From Epiperipatus broadwayi (Eukaryota > Onychophora > Udeonychophora > Euonychophora > Peripatidae): a DNA stretch of 64,000 bases. Location: positions 379,501 to 443,500 of the forward strand of contig JAQFVV010000317.1 in NCBI GenBank assembly GCA_028023455.1. The letters run 5' to 3'. Numbering within the stretch: position 1 is the stretch's first letter; every line of letters starts with the position of its first letter. Below the pieces are notes generated by a model. It saw only the letters and a list, made by a program, of their open reading frames with translations. It had not been told where the DNA came from and made no database searches. The position numbers and the translations under genes were made by a program. Below, in pieces: positions 12,690-26,511 of the stretch.

Positions 12690-14649
12690 TTTGACCTCAA
12701 TATTATTTTTATATATCAGTGGTTGATTTTTCATTTGAGCATTTATAACTTTTTTATTGGTTTTTGTTTATAAAACACACTTTAACAATAGTTTAACATT
12801 TAAAAATAATTATTGCCCTAGTTTTTGGAGTTTCATTATTTTTAATTTTGACATTATTTTTTTATAATGTTAATGCAATTAATTTTGTTAAAGAATCCAG
12901 TAGTTTCTTAATGGAACAAAGTAAATATCTGAAAATAAATAATAAACTTATCTTCCTAGTTAAATACAAAAAAATATTTATGTAGTAAAGGGAAATGATT
13001 TTTTATTATAAATTGAAGCTGTGAACTACACTTTATCAAAGTAAATGATTTCAACTAAATTCTATCACAAAAAAAAAAAACCAATTGTAAACAAATCAAA
13101 CAAAAATGCAACAACAAAGGCATTACAGTTTGCAAATTTAATACATTTTACAGTTGTCGAGTAATCCTTTTCAAGCATACATAATCTCATTTAAAAATAT
13201 AAAATAACATATGTAAATAGATTTTAAATTACATAAGCAGTTGTTTTTCCATCTCAGAGTACTCTAAATGTTTATTAATAAAATTACTTTAAGTTATCCA
13301 CATCCTTTTTATTCTTTCGTTATTATCATTTTTGAATTTCATGTGCAGTATTTCATGTAATAAAATATTTTCTATGCATAATATTAAAATTTTCACAAAA
13401 TTTTACAATATTCTTAGTATGAATACTGACTTGGAAACATCAAACAATTACTGAGATCATAGTTTCTTTATCACAAGACTAATCTATTATGTTTCTATAG
13501 GAGAAAAAAATTATCGAAAAAAAAAAAAAGAATATTGCCAATACTATTTAATTGCAATGAAAGTAGACATCATTTCATTATTTAAAAAATACAATACAGT
13601 TTTTTTTTTTTAATTTTTCAGTGAATGATAAATATATGTAAATGTCTGCCTTCAATTTAATATTAATAACTATAATATTATTTTTTTAAAAAAATTGTTT
13701 GTAAATATAATTTTAATTTATATATACAAAAAAATATCTGTTTTAATATATATGTGGATATTGAAAAGTACTGTTCAATATTCTATTCTCACCAAAATTT
13801 ATCAGCACAAATCACTGTACATTATATGCAAGGAAGACTTGGAACAAAACATAACATATATCATACTTCATTGTATAAAGTATGTATAAAATACAACATA
13901 CTTGTTTCTCGTGGTTGATTGAAATTCTAAGAAAACATTTTGACAAATTTATGAAGAATGTCAATAGAGAAATTTTCCATAATAATTATAGTAATATGGA
14001 CCATAAATATTTAAATGTGCAATATGACGAAAAATATATAAATATTCTCTAAATTAACCCACTGCCAGAAATTTTTCCAACAGTATCTCATTCTAGACCT
14101 GTCAAATGCTAAGCAATGTTAGTTTTAGCAAATTATGTGGCTTGTTTTAAAACCAGTCATAATATATATAGTAGTTTCTTTTATGTATTGATTTATATAA
14201 TAAACATACTTGGGCAATATATGAATATTGTGGGGTATTATATGTGCGCATGATACTTTTATTCATTGTCCATTTATTCAACATAAATATTTTATTGACA
14301 AATAATTGTAGCATGCTAAAAGTATTCACAGAATCATAAATGGCAAGCTATGAAAAAAAATATACAATGTGATTTAGAAATATAATAGTAATATTTTGCT
14401 ACATAAGAGGATAGATTTTAATTTTATTGTGCAATATTTCTTTACAATATAATGTAATTGTATATGAAATAGTATACAGATGTTGATTTTTTAAATTAAT
14501 TATGTATTAAATTATATTAACACAACAATGGAGCCACCTATATCATGTATAATAAATTGTTCGTGTTTTGTTGATAAACTTTGCCTTAAATGAAATATTT
14601 ATTGTTATCAACATGTACATATACATAATACAGTTGCTTTTTTTACATG
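12690..14649. other. AT-rich non-coding sequence
   Basis: No recognisable coding, RNA or repeat structure. Open frames at 13695-13889 and 14147-14329 have no domain signal. Confidence 0.5.
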
Positions 14650-14651
14650 TA

Positions 14652-15611
14652 CACCTAGGTCTCATTTTACGCGATAGGTTCCTCAGAAAACACGCACAAA
14701 TGAAATCGCGCAAAAATAGATATAACTTACCTTGAAAAAGGAAGGATACGGACTGTGATTTTTTAAAAATTGTGTACAAGCAAAGCACCAACGTAAAATT
14801 ACTTTAAAATTTGCGCAAAAAAAATAAGGAAATAAAATATGACTAATAAAAAATTTCAAATTTGAAAAAAATTGATACAAGACAAACTTTTTTTATCTAT
14901 AATATTTAATTTTATTCAAAACAATATATTTTTATGCATAATTTACAGTAATTTACATTTTTTATACATGTTTTAATTATTATTGCTATTTGCCAATAAA
15001 CAGGTTCGTTTGCAAACTGGTAAAAAATCGGATTTTTCACAAGAGGAAATACAACTAGCGCCAACGTCACTCTCATGTTGTGTTAATGGTTTTCTGGTGA
15101 CAACGTAATTAGTAATTAATCTAACAACTAAAAATTAAATTCTTATTTTTGTCTTTAATTTTTTAATTTTCAATTTTAATTGTGCCCACTGCTCTTACTC
15201 ACTTTTTAAAAATAAACTTGCAGACACTAAATGATTAATAATTGATTACGTTCTTTTTTAAAAAGCAAAAACAGAAGGTGATTTAAAATGCAAAATTAGC
15301 ACGCACAATGTTTGAACAAATTTACATTATAATGTTGTAAAATTTAATGTGTGTATACATAAAATGTGGAAATCATGATTTTAATTTCATTATTGCATAA
15401 AATCTTACTATTATAAAGCACTGAAAATATTGAAATTACTAAGATGAAAGTCAAATTCCAGTAATGTGCTATTGCTTTCAATATGACATAAGTGCACAAA
15501 ATTTATTATTTAAAGTAATAGCGCATTATCGGAGTTCGACTTCCGGAGAAACGTGAATCGCGTAACTTCAAAATCACGTTAAATAAATCCGTGTAAAAAG
15601 AGACCCAGGTG
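14652..15611. mobile_element. non-autonomous Tc1/mariner (pogo/Tigger-like) DNA transposon
   Basis: The left end reads CACCTAGGTCTCATTTTAC and the reverse complement of the right end reads CACCTGGGTCTCTTTTTAC, followed on both sides by C-G-containing words (GCGATAGG versus ACGGATTT). The element is bounded by TA at 14650-14651 and TA at 15612-15613, the target-site duplication of Tc1/mariner superfamily elements. Length is 960 bp. The inner flanks are relatively CpG-rich (ACGCG, CGCGCA, ATCGCG), contrasting with the surroundings, as in Tigger-like ends. No transposase motif (DDE) was found, so it would have been mobilised in trans. The superfamily call rests on TIR style and TA duplication only. 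Confidence 0.7.
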
Positions 15612-15613
15612 TA

Positions 15614-17184
15614 TATATAAATTAAGATAATAGTATAAACAAAAAATATTTTAAAAATTTAGTTATTAATAATAAATTGAGGGTCATACATTTTCATATA
15701 TTTTACATTCACATTTTCTCAAAAAATAAAATGAACAGTAGTATATCCCATTTTTATTGTCTTTTGCTCTGGTTGATTTTTTTTTTCAATTTTTGTTTTT
15801 ATCAACATAAAATAGAAATCTTGTTTTCAGCAGATTATATCTATTTGTTTTGAAGTTTTTAAGTTTCTAGTGACTTTATGAATGTTCTCTAGTTTTATAA
15901 AACTTTTTGCATTATTTAGAAAATATTTTATTACAGGAAATATTGAATATCAAATTTGGAAAGAGTAATAAAGGAATAACAAATTATATGTTTTCAATAA
16001 AAACTGAAGAATCCCACACTGTGCTTCTAGATAGGAAAATGGCTGATGGCTTATTTTTAAATGTTAGGGGGGGGGGGTATATAATTGAAATAATTTATAT
16101 TGATACTGCATAATTTTCAGTTTTATTGTATTTCTTTAAATTTATAATAGCAAATTCAGAAAAGACAAAATAAGCTTCTCTAGTCTTTAAGATATTTTTT
16201 TTTGTTTTTAAAAAATAATTTATAAAATATATATTTTTATTTTAAGCTATCAAACGCAAATGAAATATTGTTATATATAGTAATATATCTCAAAGTATAA
16301 AAATATATTGTTTTATAAAGATATCAACAAAATATATTGTTTTACTGGACTATATATGCTGAATAAAGAAATTTGCTATAACGAGAAAGGTGGCCCTTTA
16401 ATTTTTTTTTTTGTGGTTTTAATATTTGTCTAGTGAATTAAATGTATTTAAGTAGAGACTTAAAATGTATGTTTCATTACTCATGTAGCAGTTCATTTGA
16501 AAGGAAGTTGTAGCAAGATTGAATTATTTTTTACCATAATTATTAACTTACAATATTTTTAAAACTTATAAAAATATTAAGACAGCTTTTACATATTTTA
16601 AATGCATAGTAATTATTTTGAGAAATAAATTAAAAAAACGCCTTTGTTCTTTTATTAATGTAAGCCATAAAAAGTTTCTGCTCATGTATCTTTTCAATGC
16701 TTCAAAAAGTGAAAATATTTCTATTCTAAAAAAAATCTTTAGAAATAAAACTTTTTTTATTATTAATTTAATATAAAACATTCCTGCAAAATTACGCAAT
16801 GAATCATTGCACTTTACAAATGTTTTTTATCTTTTAATTCATCTAGGAACAAAAATAAAAACTAATTTATACATTCATGACAATTAAATTGTAACTGGTC
16901 TTTGCAATATTATTGAATACCACTACAGTGCTGCTCCACGTTATTACAAACTTACAGTTCAGCAATTAGCAATAATCCAGATCTCTTCCAGATTATACAG
17001 TATAAGGATTAAATAAACATGTAAAACAAATTTCAAATGTTCATTATATATGTTCTTGTCAATTTTTCTGCTATTATAATACGATTCTTCCTAAAATAAA
17101 CTTATGTTTGAGCTATTAACAAACAATATATCTTGACTACTGTAATGAGTTTGTGTTCAATGCATAATTTAAACCAAGAAATAT
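15614..17184. other. AT-rich non-coding sequence
   Basis: Contains a G9 run near 16070 and several T-rich tracts. Open frames at 15907-16113 and 16566-16799 have no recognisable domain. Confidence 0.5.
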
Positions 17185-20131
17185 GGCTTTTCTTGTCATA
17201 TACTTCGTCATCAGTTTTAACCATTATCAACCCATTGCAGAATGAAAGTGTCTCCAATTTTAATCCATCTCAAATTTCTAGCCTCATCACTCCACACAAC
17301 TCCTTATTTCAATCATCTCACGTGTACTCTCTTTCTAGGTCTTTTACAGTTTTTTTAAATTCATTTTAAGATTTCACCTATCCATCTGTTATAATCTTTC
17401 AAGAAATATGTCTGGCCCAAATCCACTTTAATCTCTTAATATTTTCAACAATGTCAGTAACACTTGTTTGTTTCTTTACCCATGTATTTAGTTTTCAATC
17501 TCTTTTTGTTACTCATAATGTACATCTCCATACTTCTTTTGAGTGGTCTGAAATCTCTGTGTTGCTCTTCTATTAAGTGTCCAAGTCTGAGGTCGATAAG
17601 TAAGAACTTGTAAAACACATTTAATAAAAACTTTCCTTTTCAAACACATAAGCATATTTCTTTTTAATATTAAGTTATTTCTACCAAAAGCACTCCAACC
17701 AAGTTTAATTCTATAATTAATTTTATTCATTATCTTTCCATCCATAGTAATAATCTGACCAAGGTATTTGTAGTTGTTACCTTCTTCTAACTCATCATTA
17801 TCGATCTTTATTTTCATCTTTTGAGAAAATCCATTGAACATTAATTACTTAAGGCTTTTTAACATTTGCCTTTAGTCCTACTTTTTTACTTTCATCTGAT
17901 AACTTTTGCAACAATTTCTGAAGCTCTGAAGTATTATTTTCAAAAATAACTATATCATCTGCAAAATCTAGTGACTTAAATAATATTGATTTACTTTTAT
18001 TTCTTTACCTTCCCAATTTAATTCACAAAATACTTTTTGCAGCACTGCTGTAAAAAAGTTTTGGAGATATGGAATCAACCTGTCATACACTTCTCAATGT
18101 TAATCTTCCTCATGTCATTATGTAATCTAATTGTTGCTATTTGCTATTGCATTTTTATAAGTATTCTTCAGAATATGACAATATCCTGTGTCTATATCTT
18201 AATGATACAATGTTTTAATCACTGAAGGAATGCTTGTAGAATCAAATGCCTTTTCATAATCTCCAAACTAAAGCATAATGGCAATTCATATTCATTGGTC
18301 TTTTCTATAACTTCACTCAATACTTGGATATGATCTACTATACCAAAATCACTTTTAAATCTAGCGTATTCTTTTGGTTGATTGAAATCCAAAATTCTCT
18401 GTAGATGAGTTGTAATTGTCTTAGTAAAAAAATTTGTACAAACCTTGTAAAAGCATGGTAGGTCTGTAATTTATAATATCTTCTTTAGCATGTTTTGAAA
18501 TATTAATATGAATACTGCATTCTTCTCATCATCTGGTACATCTTTAATCATTTAGTTATTTGGTATATAACTTTGCCAAAAAAAAATATCTTTATTCACC
18601 TGCTTTTTTTAAGATATGATTACAATTCCATCATTACCTGGAACTTTTTCCTGCTTCACAAATTTAATTGCATATGTCAGTTCTTCATTTCAAAGCTGGG
18701 CTAATTCAGAAGATATAATAATAGTTGTAGGAGGTACTTGTCTTTGTTCTTTATTGCTATATATTTTTTGATGGAACTCTTTTGCACATTTAATGATGTT
18801 ATATCTGTTTTTAGCATGTTCCATCTTTTTTTTCTTATTGCAGAAATAAGTTTTCTATCAGTATCACAATGTTGTTTTGCATTTTGAGACTTTTATTTTC
18901 TTCTGTAGCTTTGCTTGCTTGTTCACAATTATATTTTCTTATTTCATTATCAATTATTTTTTATGCCATTTTATAAAATTCAAGGTATTCAGTCCTTTTT
19001 AATGCATCATTTTTATATATTTTCATATTCTTTTTTTTTAATAAATTCTCTAGTCCCATTAGAAATTTTGCTGCTGAATTGCTGCTTTTTTCCACCAGCT
19101 ATATTTGTTGCAGTTTTTAAAAGTGTATCAGTTATTTTTGCATTGCTTTTGTAAAATCTGAATCATATTCAAAATCTGTTAATATTTGAAAATGATTTGC
19201 TAGCTTCTAATTTAAATTGATTAACATGTTTCTCTCAATTAGGAATATTAATTGTGAATATTGTTGTTTTTTTTTAAATAATTTTTGTCTCTCTGGTTTA
19301 GCATTAAAATTTATCTTACATCTTACTAATCAATGATCACATCTTGTATTAAATTTATTAAGAACATAACAGTCATGGAATATGTATTTTCTTTTAGTCA
19401 AAATATTATCCAATTCTATTGAATCTTCATTTGGATGCTTTCAAGTCCATTTCTGTTAAACATTTTTTTTTTCAAAAAAAAGGATTCATAATATAAAGTT
19501 TTGGTTGTTCTGTAAAGTCCATAAGTCTATGTCCTCTATCATTTCAATCACCATAACCAAATTTATATACATTGCTTTCATTTTTCATTTGTTTACCAAT
19601 TCTACTATTAAAGTCTTTCATAACAATTTTAAAATGTTTTTGGGTCTGATTAAAAATGTTTTGGAGATCCACATAAAATCCTCTACTATTTTATCACAAG
19701 GAGAACTTGTTGTGGAAGAAACCTGAATTATCTAAATTTGGTATCTGTTATTAAGTTGAATAATTAATTCTGCCACTCTGTCTGATATACCATCAATCTC
19801 CACAATGTTCATCTTTCACTTTTTATTTATAATGAATCATAATCCACTTGTACTCCCAATATTTGTGCCTTTGTAGTACATTGCATGCCCACCTTTAAAA
19901 CCAGTTGTTTCTTCACCTTTTCTTCTAACTTCACAAAGTCCAATAGTCACATTTAATATGAGACAGTTCTTCCAATTTTTGCAATCTTCCCTGTGATCTG
20001 TAAGTATTTAAATAAAAGGTCATCAAATGGCAACCTGGGTCCATCATCAGAGGATTCTTACCACCCTCTGCCTTTGGCAACCAATGACTACTTTGGCTGG
20101 AGACATTATAGCCTTCTGGGAATAACAGCAA
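17185..20131 (-). pseudogene. LINE ORF2, endonuclease to C-terminal tail (RTE-like), frameshifted
   Basis: Read on the minus strand from 20131 downward, fragments in the order expected for an APE endonuclease plus reverse transcriptase are visible. GRLQKLEELSHIKCDYWTL (about 19931-20000) sits at the start of the endonuclease domain. Next come the 'D-F-N-S-R-I-G' box (19591-19620), an 'L-D-N-I-L-T' block (about 19400) and the 'D-H-x-L-V-R' box (about 19325-19345). The RT catalytic FADDIVIF lies at 17945-17965, and the last long open piece (17509-17841) contains GWSAFGRNN, CLKRKVF and QTWTLNRR, the post-RT conserved stretch. A 'K-W-I-W-A-R-H' block (about 17430) and a C-terminal tail follow. 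The nearly full ORF is broken by many stops and frameshifts. The copy is longer than the other LINE remnants here. The family call (RTE-like) is from memory of motif spacing. Confidence 0.75.
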
Positions 20132-20392
20132 GGATTTTATTAGTGTCTGACATGATTGTAAATATTTATTAGAAGAAAAAAGTTGTCATTTACTTAATTA
20201 TTTTTAAATAATACATTAGTTGTTTTTTAAGACTGCATATATAAATGATGATTTTTTTAATGTTTATAAAAATAAAGATCTCATGGCAGATTATAAACGT
20301 AAGCATTTAGTTTGATATGATTTATTGCAGTAAATAAATTTGGAGTTAAAGTTTAATTTATACTTTTAGCTTAAAAGTATATACAGTACATA
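20132..20392. other. AT-rich non-coding, LINE 5' flank
   Basis: Lies upstream of the minus-strand LINE. No motif recognised. Confidence 0.4.
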
Positions 20393-20520
20393 TAATCAAT
20401 CGAATTACAAATAAATCGAAATACTAGACAATATGTTTGTATACAATTTAATTATATACCTTCAATTTTATACAAACAAATTATCTAGTATTTCGATTTA
20501 TTTATAATTCGATTGATTAA
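20393..20520. repeat. near-perfect hairpin, 55-bp arms, MITE-like
   Basis: The left arm (20393-20447) begins TAATCAATCGAATTACAAAT and the right arm (20465-20520) is its reverse complement apart from a few mismatches. The loop is about 17 bases. The arms include the word AAATCGAAATACTAGA. Arm length and symmetry suggest a foldback or MITE-type element or its replication by-product. No target duplication is evident in the TA-rich flanks. Confidence 0.85.
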
Positions 20521-23500
20521 AAGTTTATCATTTTTTTGACAATATTGTTATATAGTTAATAAAAAATGATTATAAGACATGATATATATATATATATATT
20601 CTAACCTGTAATCTCGTGCATCTTCACTTCAGAATAGTATATGATATGAAATAAAACGGGTTCTATCTCAGTTAATAATTAATAACTAAAATATTCAGCA
20701 TTAAAATTAAAATATTTCACTAGCTCAAATTTAAAATACGAATAAGGTTCAGTTTATAAAAATAAATTAAATAAATATTTAATATTTTCATGAGACTTGA
20801 AGTGAAAATACAGGTGACAAGATAGATTACATTGAGCCAATATCCTACAGGATACTACCTCAATGGCATAAGAACACTATCCCCCCTTATTATTATTTCA
20901 AATAACAAACTCATAGTATTCTTACGACTTTAATAACTTCTACTCACTAAGATTAAATTAATAATTACGTCTTAATCTTCTATTTAATAATCTAGCTCAA
21001 TAAAATAACCTCAAGTTCATAAAGTTAATTTAAAAATACGGTAGTAAAATATGAGAAGGGATTTTATGTCATAATCTACTACTCTGAACTAATAATAATA
21101 AATAATAGTAATAATATTCTTCATTGTTTAATTACTACTGTATATCTTTTCCTTTTACTATAATTTTATTACCATAATAAAATAATGAAATAATATAATA
21201 TGATCTTATATCTTCATGTAATGATATAATAAATACGTGGTAGCATTTTAATAATCTGACAAACAAAATATGTGTGGCAACTGATAGCATATAATTTAAT
21301 ATAATATTGTGATAATTGATTTATGACCAATAAAATAATCTAAGATTATGATTATTTAATTATAATGAATACCAATAAAATATTTAAAATTCTTAAAATA
21401 ATTCTCTATTTATCTTTTTGTGCAAAATTATATATTTGTTTCAATTATTATGCATATATCGTGATTTCATGCAGCGATGTGGAGAAATAAATAACTCCGA
21501 CACAAAATTTTTGAAATAACAAAATTTTAACAAAGTTTATTAATAACAACAAATAGATAAACAATTTATTTATACTATTTACAGTGGATATCCTTAACTT
21601 TTACTTTACAATTTTATCTACTGGGTTATAGAAAAAAATAATTTATATTTTAGTTATATATCTTTATCTAAACTTAAGACAAAAAAAAAAATGTTACTAT
21701 TTGGTTTCTCATTATGGTTAACTTATTACAAATATATTTATCTACTTTATTAGCAACAGCATTTTATCCTTAATATTATTAAACTATCTTATTTTAAAAA
21801 ATTCATACTTAGAAAACATTCTATAGAAAACAAAATTTTATAATGAGTATGGATTTCTCAAAATATTAAAAAAAATTTCATCTTGCAAAGTCAAAGATGT
21901 TATACAAAATATTATCCAAAATTCAGTACTAGATTTTAGTATTTATCACACAATGTTTACTAATCATAATATATTCTTCTTTAAGCCTTACTTTAGTATG
22001 ATATAAGTGTAATCATCAATATATTTCGGTTAATCAATAAACAAAAAATATACTATGCATATTGTTTACATAATTTACTCTGTACTATTGTATTTTAAAA
22101 ATATGCAATACTTATTTTTCTCTTAAAAAAAAAATAATATTAAAGCATTTAAAATTATTATCACTTTAAAGAAAATATCTTTGTTTAGATACCTTATTTT
22201 AAAAAAATTTATATTTCATTTCCGAAATAAAATTCAAAATATATTCTATGATTCTTTTCTTTCCTTAGGATACTTTGGATCTTCAATTTTAAGTTATAAC
22301 GTCCTATTCCTTCTAAGCAAATAAACCAATTTTATACAAAACGATAGCATAACCTAAGTTCTAAATTATTTATCATTTCTCTTAAACATATCTTACTGAA
22401 TGATGCAGTTACATGAAATAAAGATAGCGAAAACAGATGCATAGGATTAAGGAAGAAAGCTAGAGTATTAGTCTTAACATATCTCAAAATCATGGCACAG
22501 TGCGAAGAGGTATGACATTTACCTGCCTAATATCCTCCAGTACAGGGACGATGTTAAAGCTATTTCTTCAGCTTTATTAGAACATCAAATATTTAAAGAA
22601 ATATAAACACTGTCCAAATAAAATGTGTATCAGTCATAGGGCTTTGTTAACTATGCTGATATTCACATAAAGACTAAATATTATTTCCATTCCTTATAAC
22701 ATCCTATTTCTTAAAACATCATCTTGGTTTCCTGTTCACTAAGTACTTCCAAGCTACTATCTCAACATTATTTCTCAAGATTTTCCACATCTTACATCGA
22801 TAAATAACTATCTGCATTTACAAAACAATAAATAAAATTCATTAATAGTTAAACAATCTTACGATTCCATAAGAAAAGTTGCTTACTTCATTGCTCTGTA
22901 TGTTTAATCATATACAATCTACTTAGACAATATTTGAATATCTTAACACGAAAATTTTAAAAGAATCACATAAAGATTTGTTATATGTTGGATTATATCA
23001 CTAATATAAAAAAAATCTTCGTATGCATATTTTCAAATCAATCCTATCTCATAATGTTTCTTAAAATGTTGTATAAAATGCGGTACATATAAGTAAAAAA
23101 ACTTTTACACTTCATTCTTCCAATTTATGGATGATCTAAAGAAAACAAAAAAAAAACATACATTATAAATTATCAATAGTTATTATTATTACCAATAACC
23201 TTTATCTAGTCATCGTGTTCAGTAGGCTTCCTTTATCCACTTGAGCATTGCAGATATAAAAAAAATTCACACCCATACACTTTATATTAAAATATTTTTA
23301 GCTAAATTATTAGATTGTTATATTATAAAATTTTAATATTAATAAATTAATGTTTTTATGTTTTTCCTAATCTTATATAAAAATTTAGATTTAAACTAGG
23401 TTAACAAAATAAAAAGAATCAAAACTATAATTACATATTTTCTTGACGATAGTTCCTGATAAGTCCAAAATGTTTATTATTTTCTCTAGAGTTTTTTAAA

Positions 23501-26035
23501 AATGTTCTCCTCCAAGCGCATTAAAGTTTAAAATAAAAATAATTATTAATCCATTTAGTAAAATTTATAGAAAATAATCCTTGGTTTTAGTATTTAGGAT
23601 GATAATTATTAAATCATAATATTAATTAATCCCGTGAAGCTTCTTAATCTTCTTTACCAATATTCTCTGCATATCCGATGCATCAATCTATCTAATTTAA
23701 CTTTAAAAATATTCGATAAACTTTTAAGTACTATTTGTATTTCCATGGATCCATCATTTATTCAACTATGTGTTCACTTTTTTTTTATATATGTTTCCTT
23801 CTTGATACATTTAAACTTTTATTTGGTATTTTTGTAAATCTCTTTTAAAAATAAAAAAACTTCAAGTACTTTTAAACAAATCTTTTCTAAATACATTTTA
23901 AATAATTCTAAGACTGGATATTTTAATATCAAAAACGCTTCTATAACATATTCTCCTGGGTTCTTTCTTTAATTCTTGAAAATATTTTTAAAAATGTTAC
24001 CTTCAGAAAGGATATAACATTTTACTCCTTTGAATATAATATTCTATAAAATAATTCATAAAATATAATTGTCTTATTACTATTTAAAAAATAAATCTTG
24101 TATAGGCTTATAAATAATACGTTTCAATACATTTTTTTTTTAGACTCCGTATAATGTCCGAGCTGTGGTTTTTATGTACCAGAACAGTTCTTCGGTGAAA
24201 TATTAATAAAGCTGTATCAATAAATATTCCAAAGATTTTTACAGTATTACAATTGATATCCATTTTATTTCCCAGTATATCCATTTTTTATTGCAAAGTT
24301 TAGGTTAAATTTTTTAGATAAAATATGACTGGTAAGTACTTTAAAAATTAGAAAATCATTTCCACGAAGTTTCTAAATTATTATATTTTAACACCCTCTT
24401 TTGCAAAAATACTTTTAAAAATTATCAATTAGTTTTTTTCAAAATAAACGATAAGAAAGTACAAAAAAAAATTGACTAAAATAAAAATTTTAAAAAGACT
24501 ATCTTTTTGATAGTTATAATTTACATTTCTCCGGTTTCAGTACATTATTAATCTCCCCCGATAACCCTGTGCAAATCATATTTATAGTCTGTAAGAATAG
24601 CTATGCCTATTGGTTAATTCTTACTTTAGCTTGAGAACAAATTTACATATTTTTAGTTTATAGTAGAATTGAATTTCAAAATTAGAAATTATGACGTAAT
24701 AAAATTTAAAAAAATATTTAAAATTCCCCTTTTACTTCAATTATTATTTTATTAAAACTATTTAAACATTTAAAATAACTTTTAAAATAATTTTAATAAC
24801 CTATTCCCTTTATCTATTTTTATTTAAACAAAATATTTAATTTTTTTTAACTGTATTCGTCTTTATTACATCATTTAAACATGTTATACGATAGTTAACT
24901 TAATATTTATTATTATTTCTTTTATGATAGGCAGTAATTCTATCTAATTCTATAATATAACTTTTAAAATATTTTAAACTTCGTTACTTTAAATACAAAC
25001 AAGCATATGTGTGAAAGTATTAGTATACAAGTCACATGATTAATAACTTTGACAGACGATTTTCAATCTATTTCTCTGCCTAGACTAATAAAATTGATAC
25101 ACTTATTATATTATTTAAAATAATTATAAAAATTTGGAAAATATAGAATTAGATATAATTTTCACCATCATAAAGTTTATTTTAAAAACATACTATATTA
25201 ATTTTGACTATTAAATATGATTATAAATTTAAACATGGCATTTATTAAATTATACATTTTAAACTATTAAAATCGAATTTTTAAATATACTTTTAATTAT
25301 TTATAGCTGTGTTATTTAATATGGCCAGCTTTTACAACCATATGCAACAATAATTTAAAGCTTTACGTAACTATTTTTAAATAATTCGCTATAATTTTAT
25401 ATACTATGTATTTGCTTTAACCTCAAATTGTATTTAAAAATATAATCGACAAACTATAATTAATGTATTAAAAGAACATATTCTAAAATTTAAAATTTTT
25501 AGTAATTGACTGTTATGAACTATTACTGACCTATAGAAAAGGGCACAATATATATATATATAACAATAAATATTACAATAATTAACTATTGTATAGTCTT
25601 TCAATCTGCAGAAGTATTTTCAGTTAATTTCGTAACCCTCCTCAACTGTTATTAAATTCATTAAACATAATAAACGTTGTCAACTCAAATCTCGTGAATT
25701 CTGAATGTATATATTTAAATAATAAATCTAGTATTGCACAAAGCTAGATGATTTTGAATTTTAATCACATAATAGCAGCCTAAACTATGTAAACAATATT
25801 TCATTATGGTCTCAAAGCAGTCTGTATAAGTAAAAGGTGAGTTTCTCAATTTGTTCTTGTGTCAGCTCTGTTTGTATATATTAAGATCTTAAATCAGATT
25901 TATTGATGCAATCCATCTTTTATGTATAAAGATTGTTTCAACAGCGTGTTGAAGATTTATGATTTAGATAGGCTTATACTGATGCCATGTTTCATATCTA
26001 TACATATGTTAAATATTTTCATGGATTTTTAATCT
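20521..26035. other. extremely AT-rich non-coding region with LTR-like edges
   Basis: One of the most AT-rich parts of the window. No domain could be read on either strand. On the minus strand there are two purine tracts followed by TGT words: GGGGGAGATTAATAATGTAC (about 24540-24560) and AAGGGGGGATAGTGTTC (about 20873-20890). A polyadenylation-like TTAATAAACTTTGTT lies near 21530-21545. These could be relics of minus-strand LTRs but are not conclusive. A TA run is at 20583-20600 and another at 25548-25562. Confidence 0.35.
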
Positions 26036-26168
26036 AATAAAAGATGGAAATTAAGAAATTATTTCTATATAAACAGAGATAACATTACTTTTTGACAATT
26101 TTGCAACATAAAAAAGCAAAGATATCTCTGTTTACCTTCATATAACCTTTTAATTTCCATTCTTTATG
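26036..26168. repeat. imperfect hairpin, about 50-bp arms
   Basis: The left arm (26036-26085) contains GATGGAAATTAA and AAACAGAGATAAC. The right arm (26118-26168) contains their reverse complements GATATCTCTGTTT and TTAATTTCCATTC in mirrored order. The middle of the stem is mismatched. It looks like an old foldback element unrelated in sequence to the hairpin at 20.4 kb. Confidence 0.7.
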
Positions 26169-26511
26169 TATGCCTATGTATTATGAATAAAGGAAAATAC
26201 TTCAATATATATACAGTATGTATTTGTAGTTTGTTGCAGATTTTTTTTAATTCAATAATTGTTTCTAAAATATAAAATAAATTAGGATTTGTGTATTTAA
26301 TTTTTATTAATGTTATATTATTTTTATAAAACTGATAAACCAAAACTTGAAAATAATAATAACAGTTAAATATATGCTTTGACATCATGAAATAAATGGA
26401 CTTGCTTTTGAGAAAGAATAGTGATGATGACAACATTTAAAAGACTTTTTTCTGTTATGTATGCTAAACTGATAAATTCTTAAGTAAAAATTAATTTTAA
26501 TTGTTACAGTA

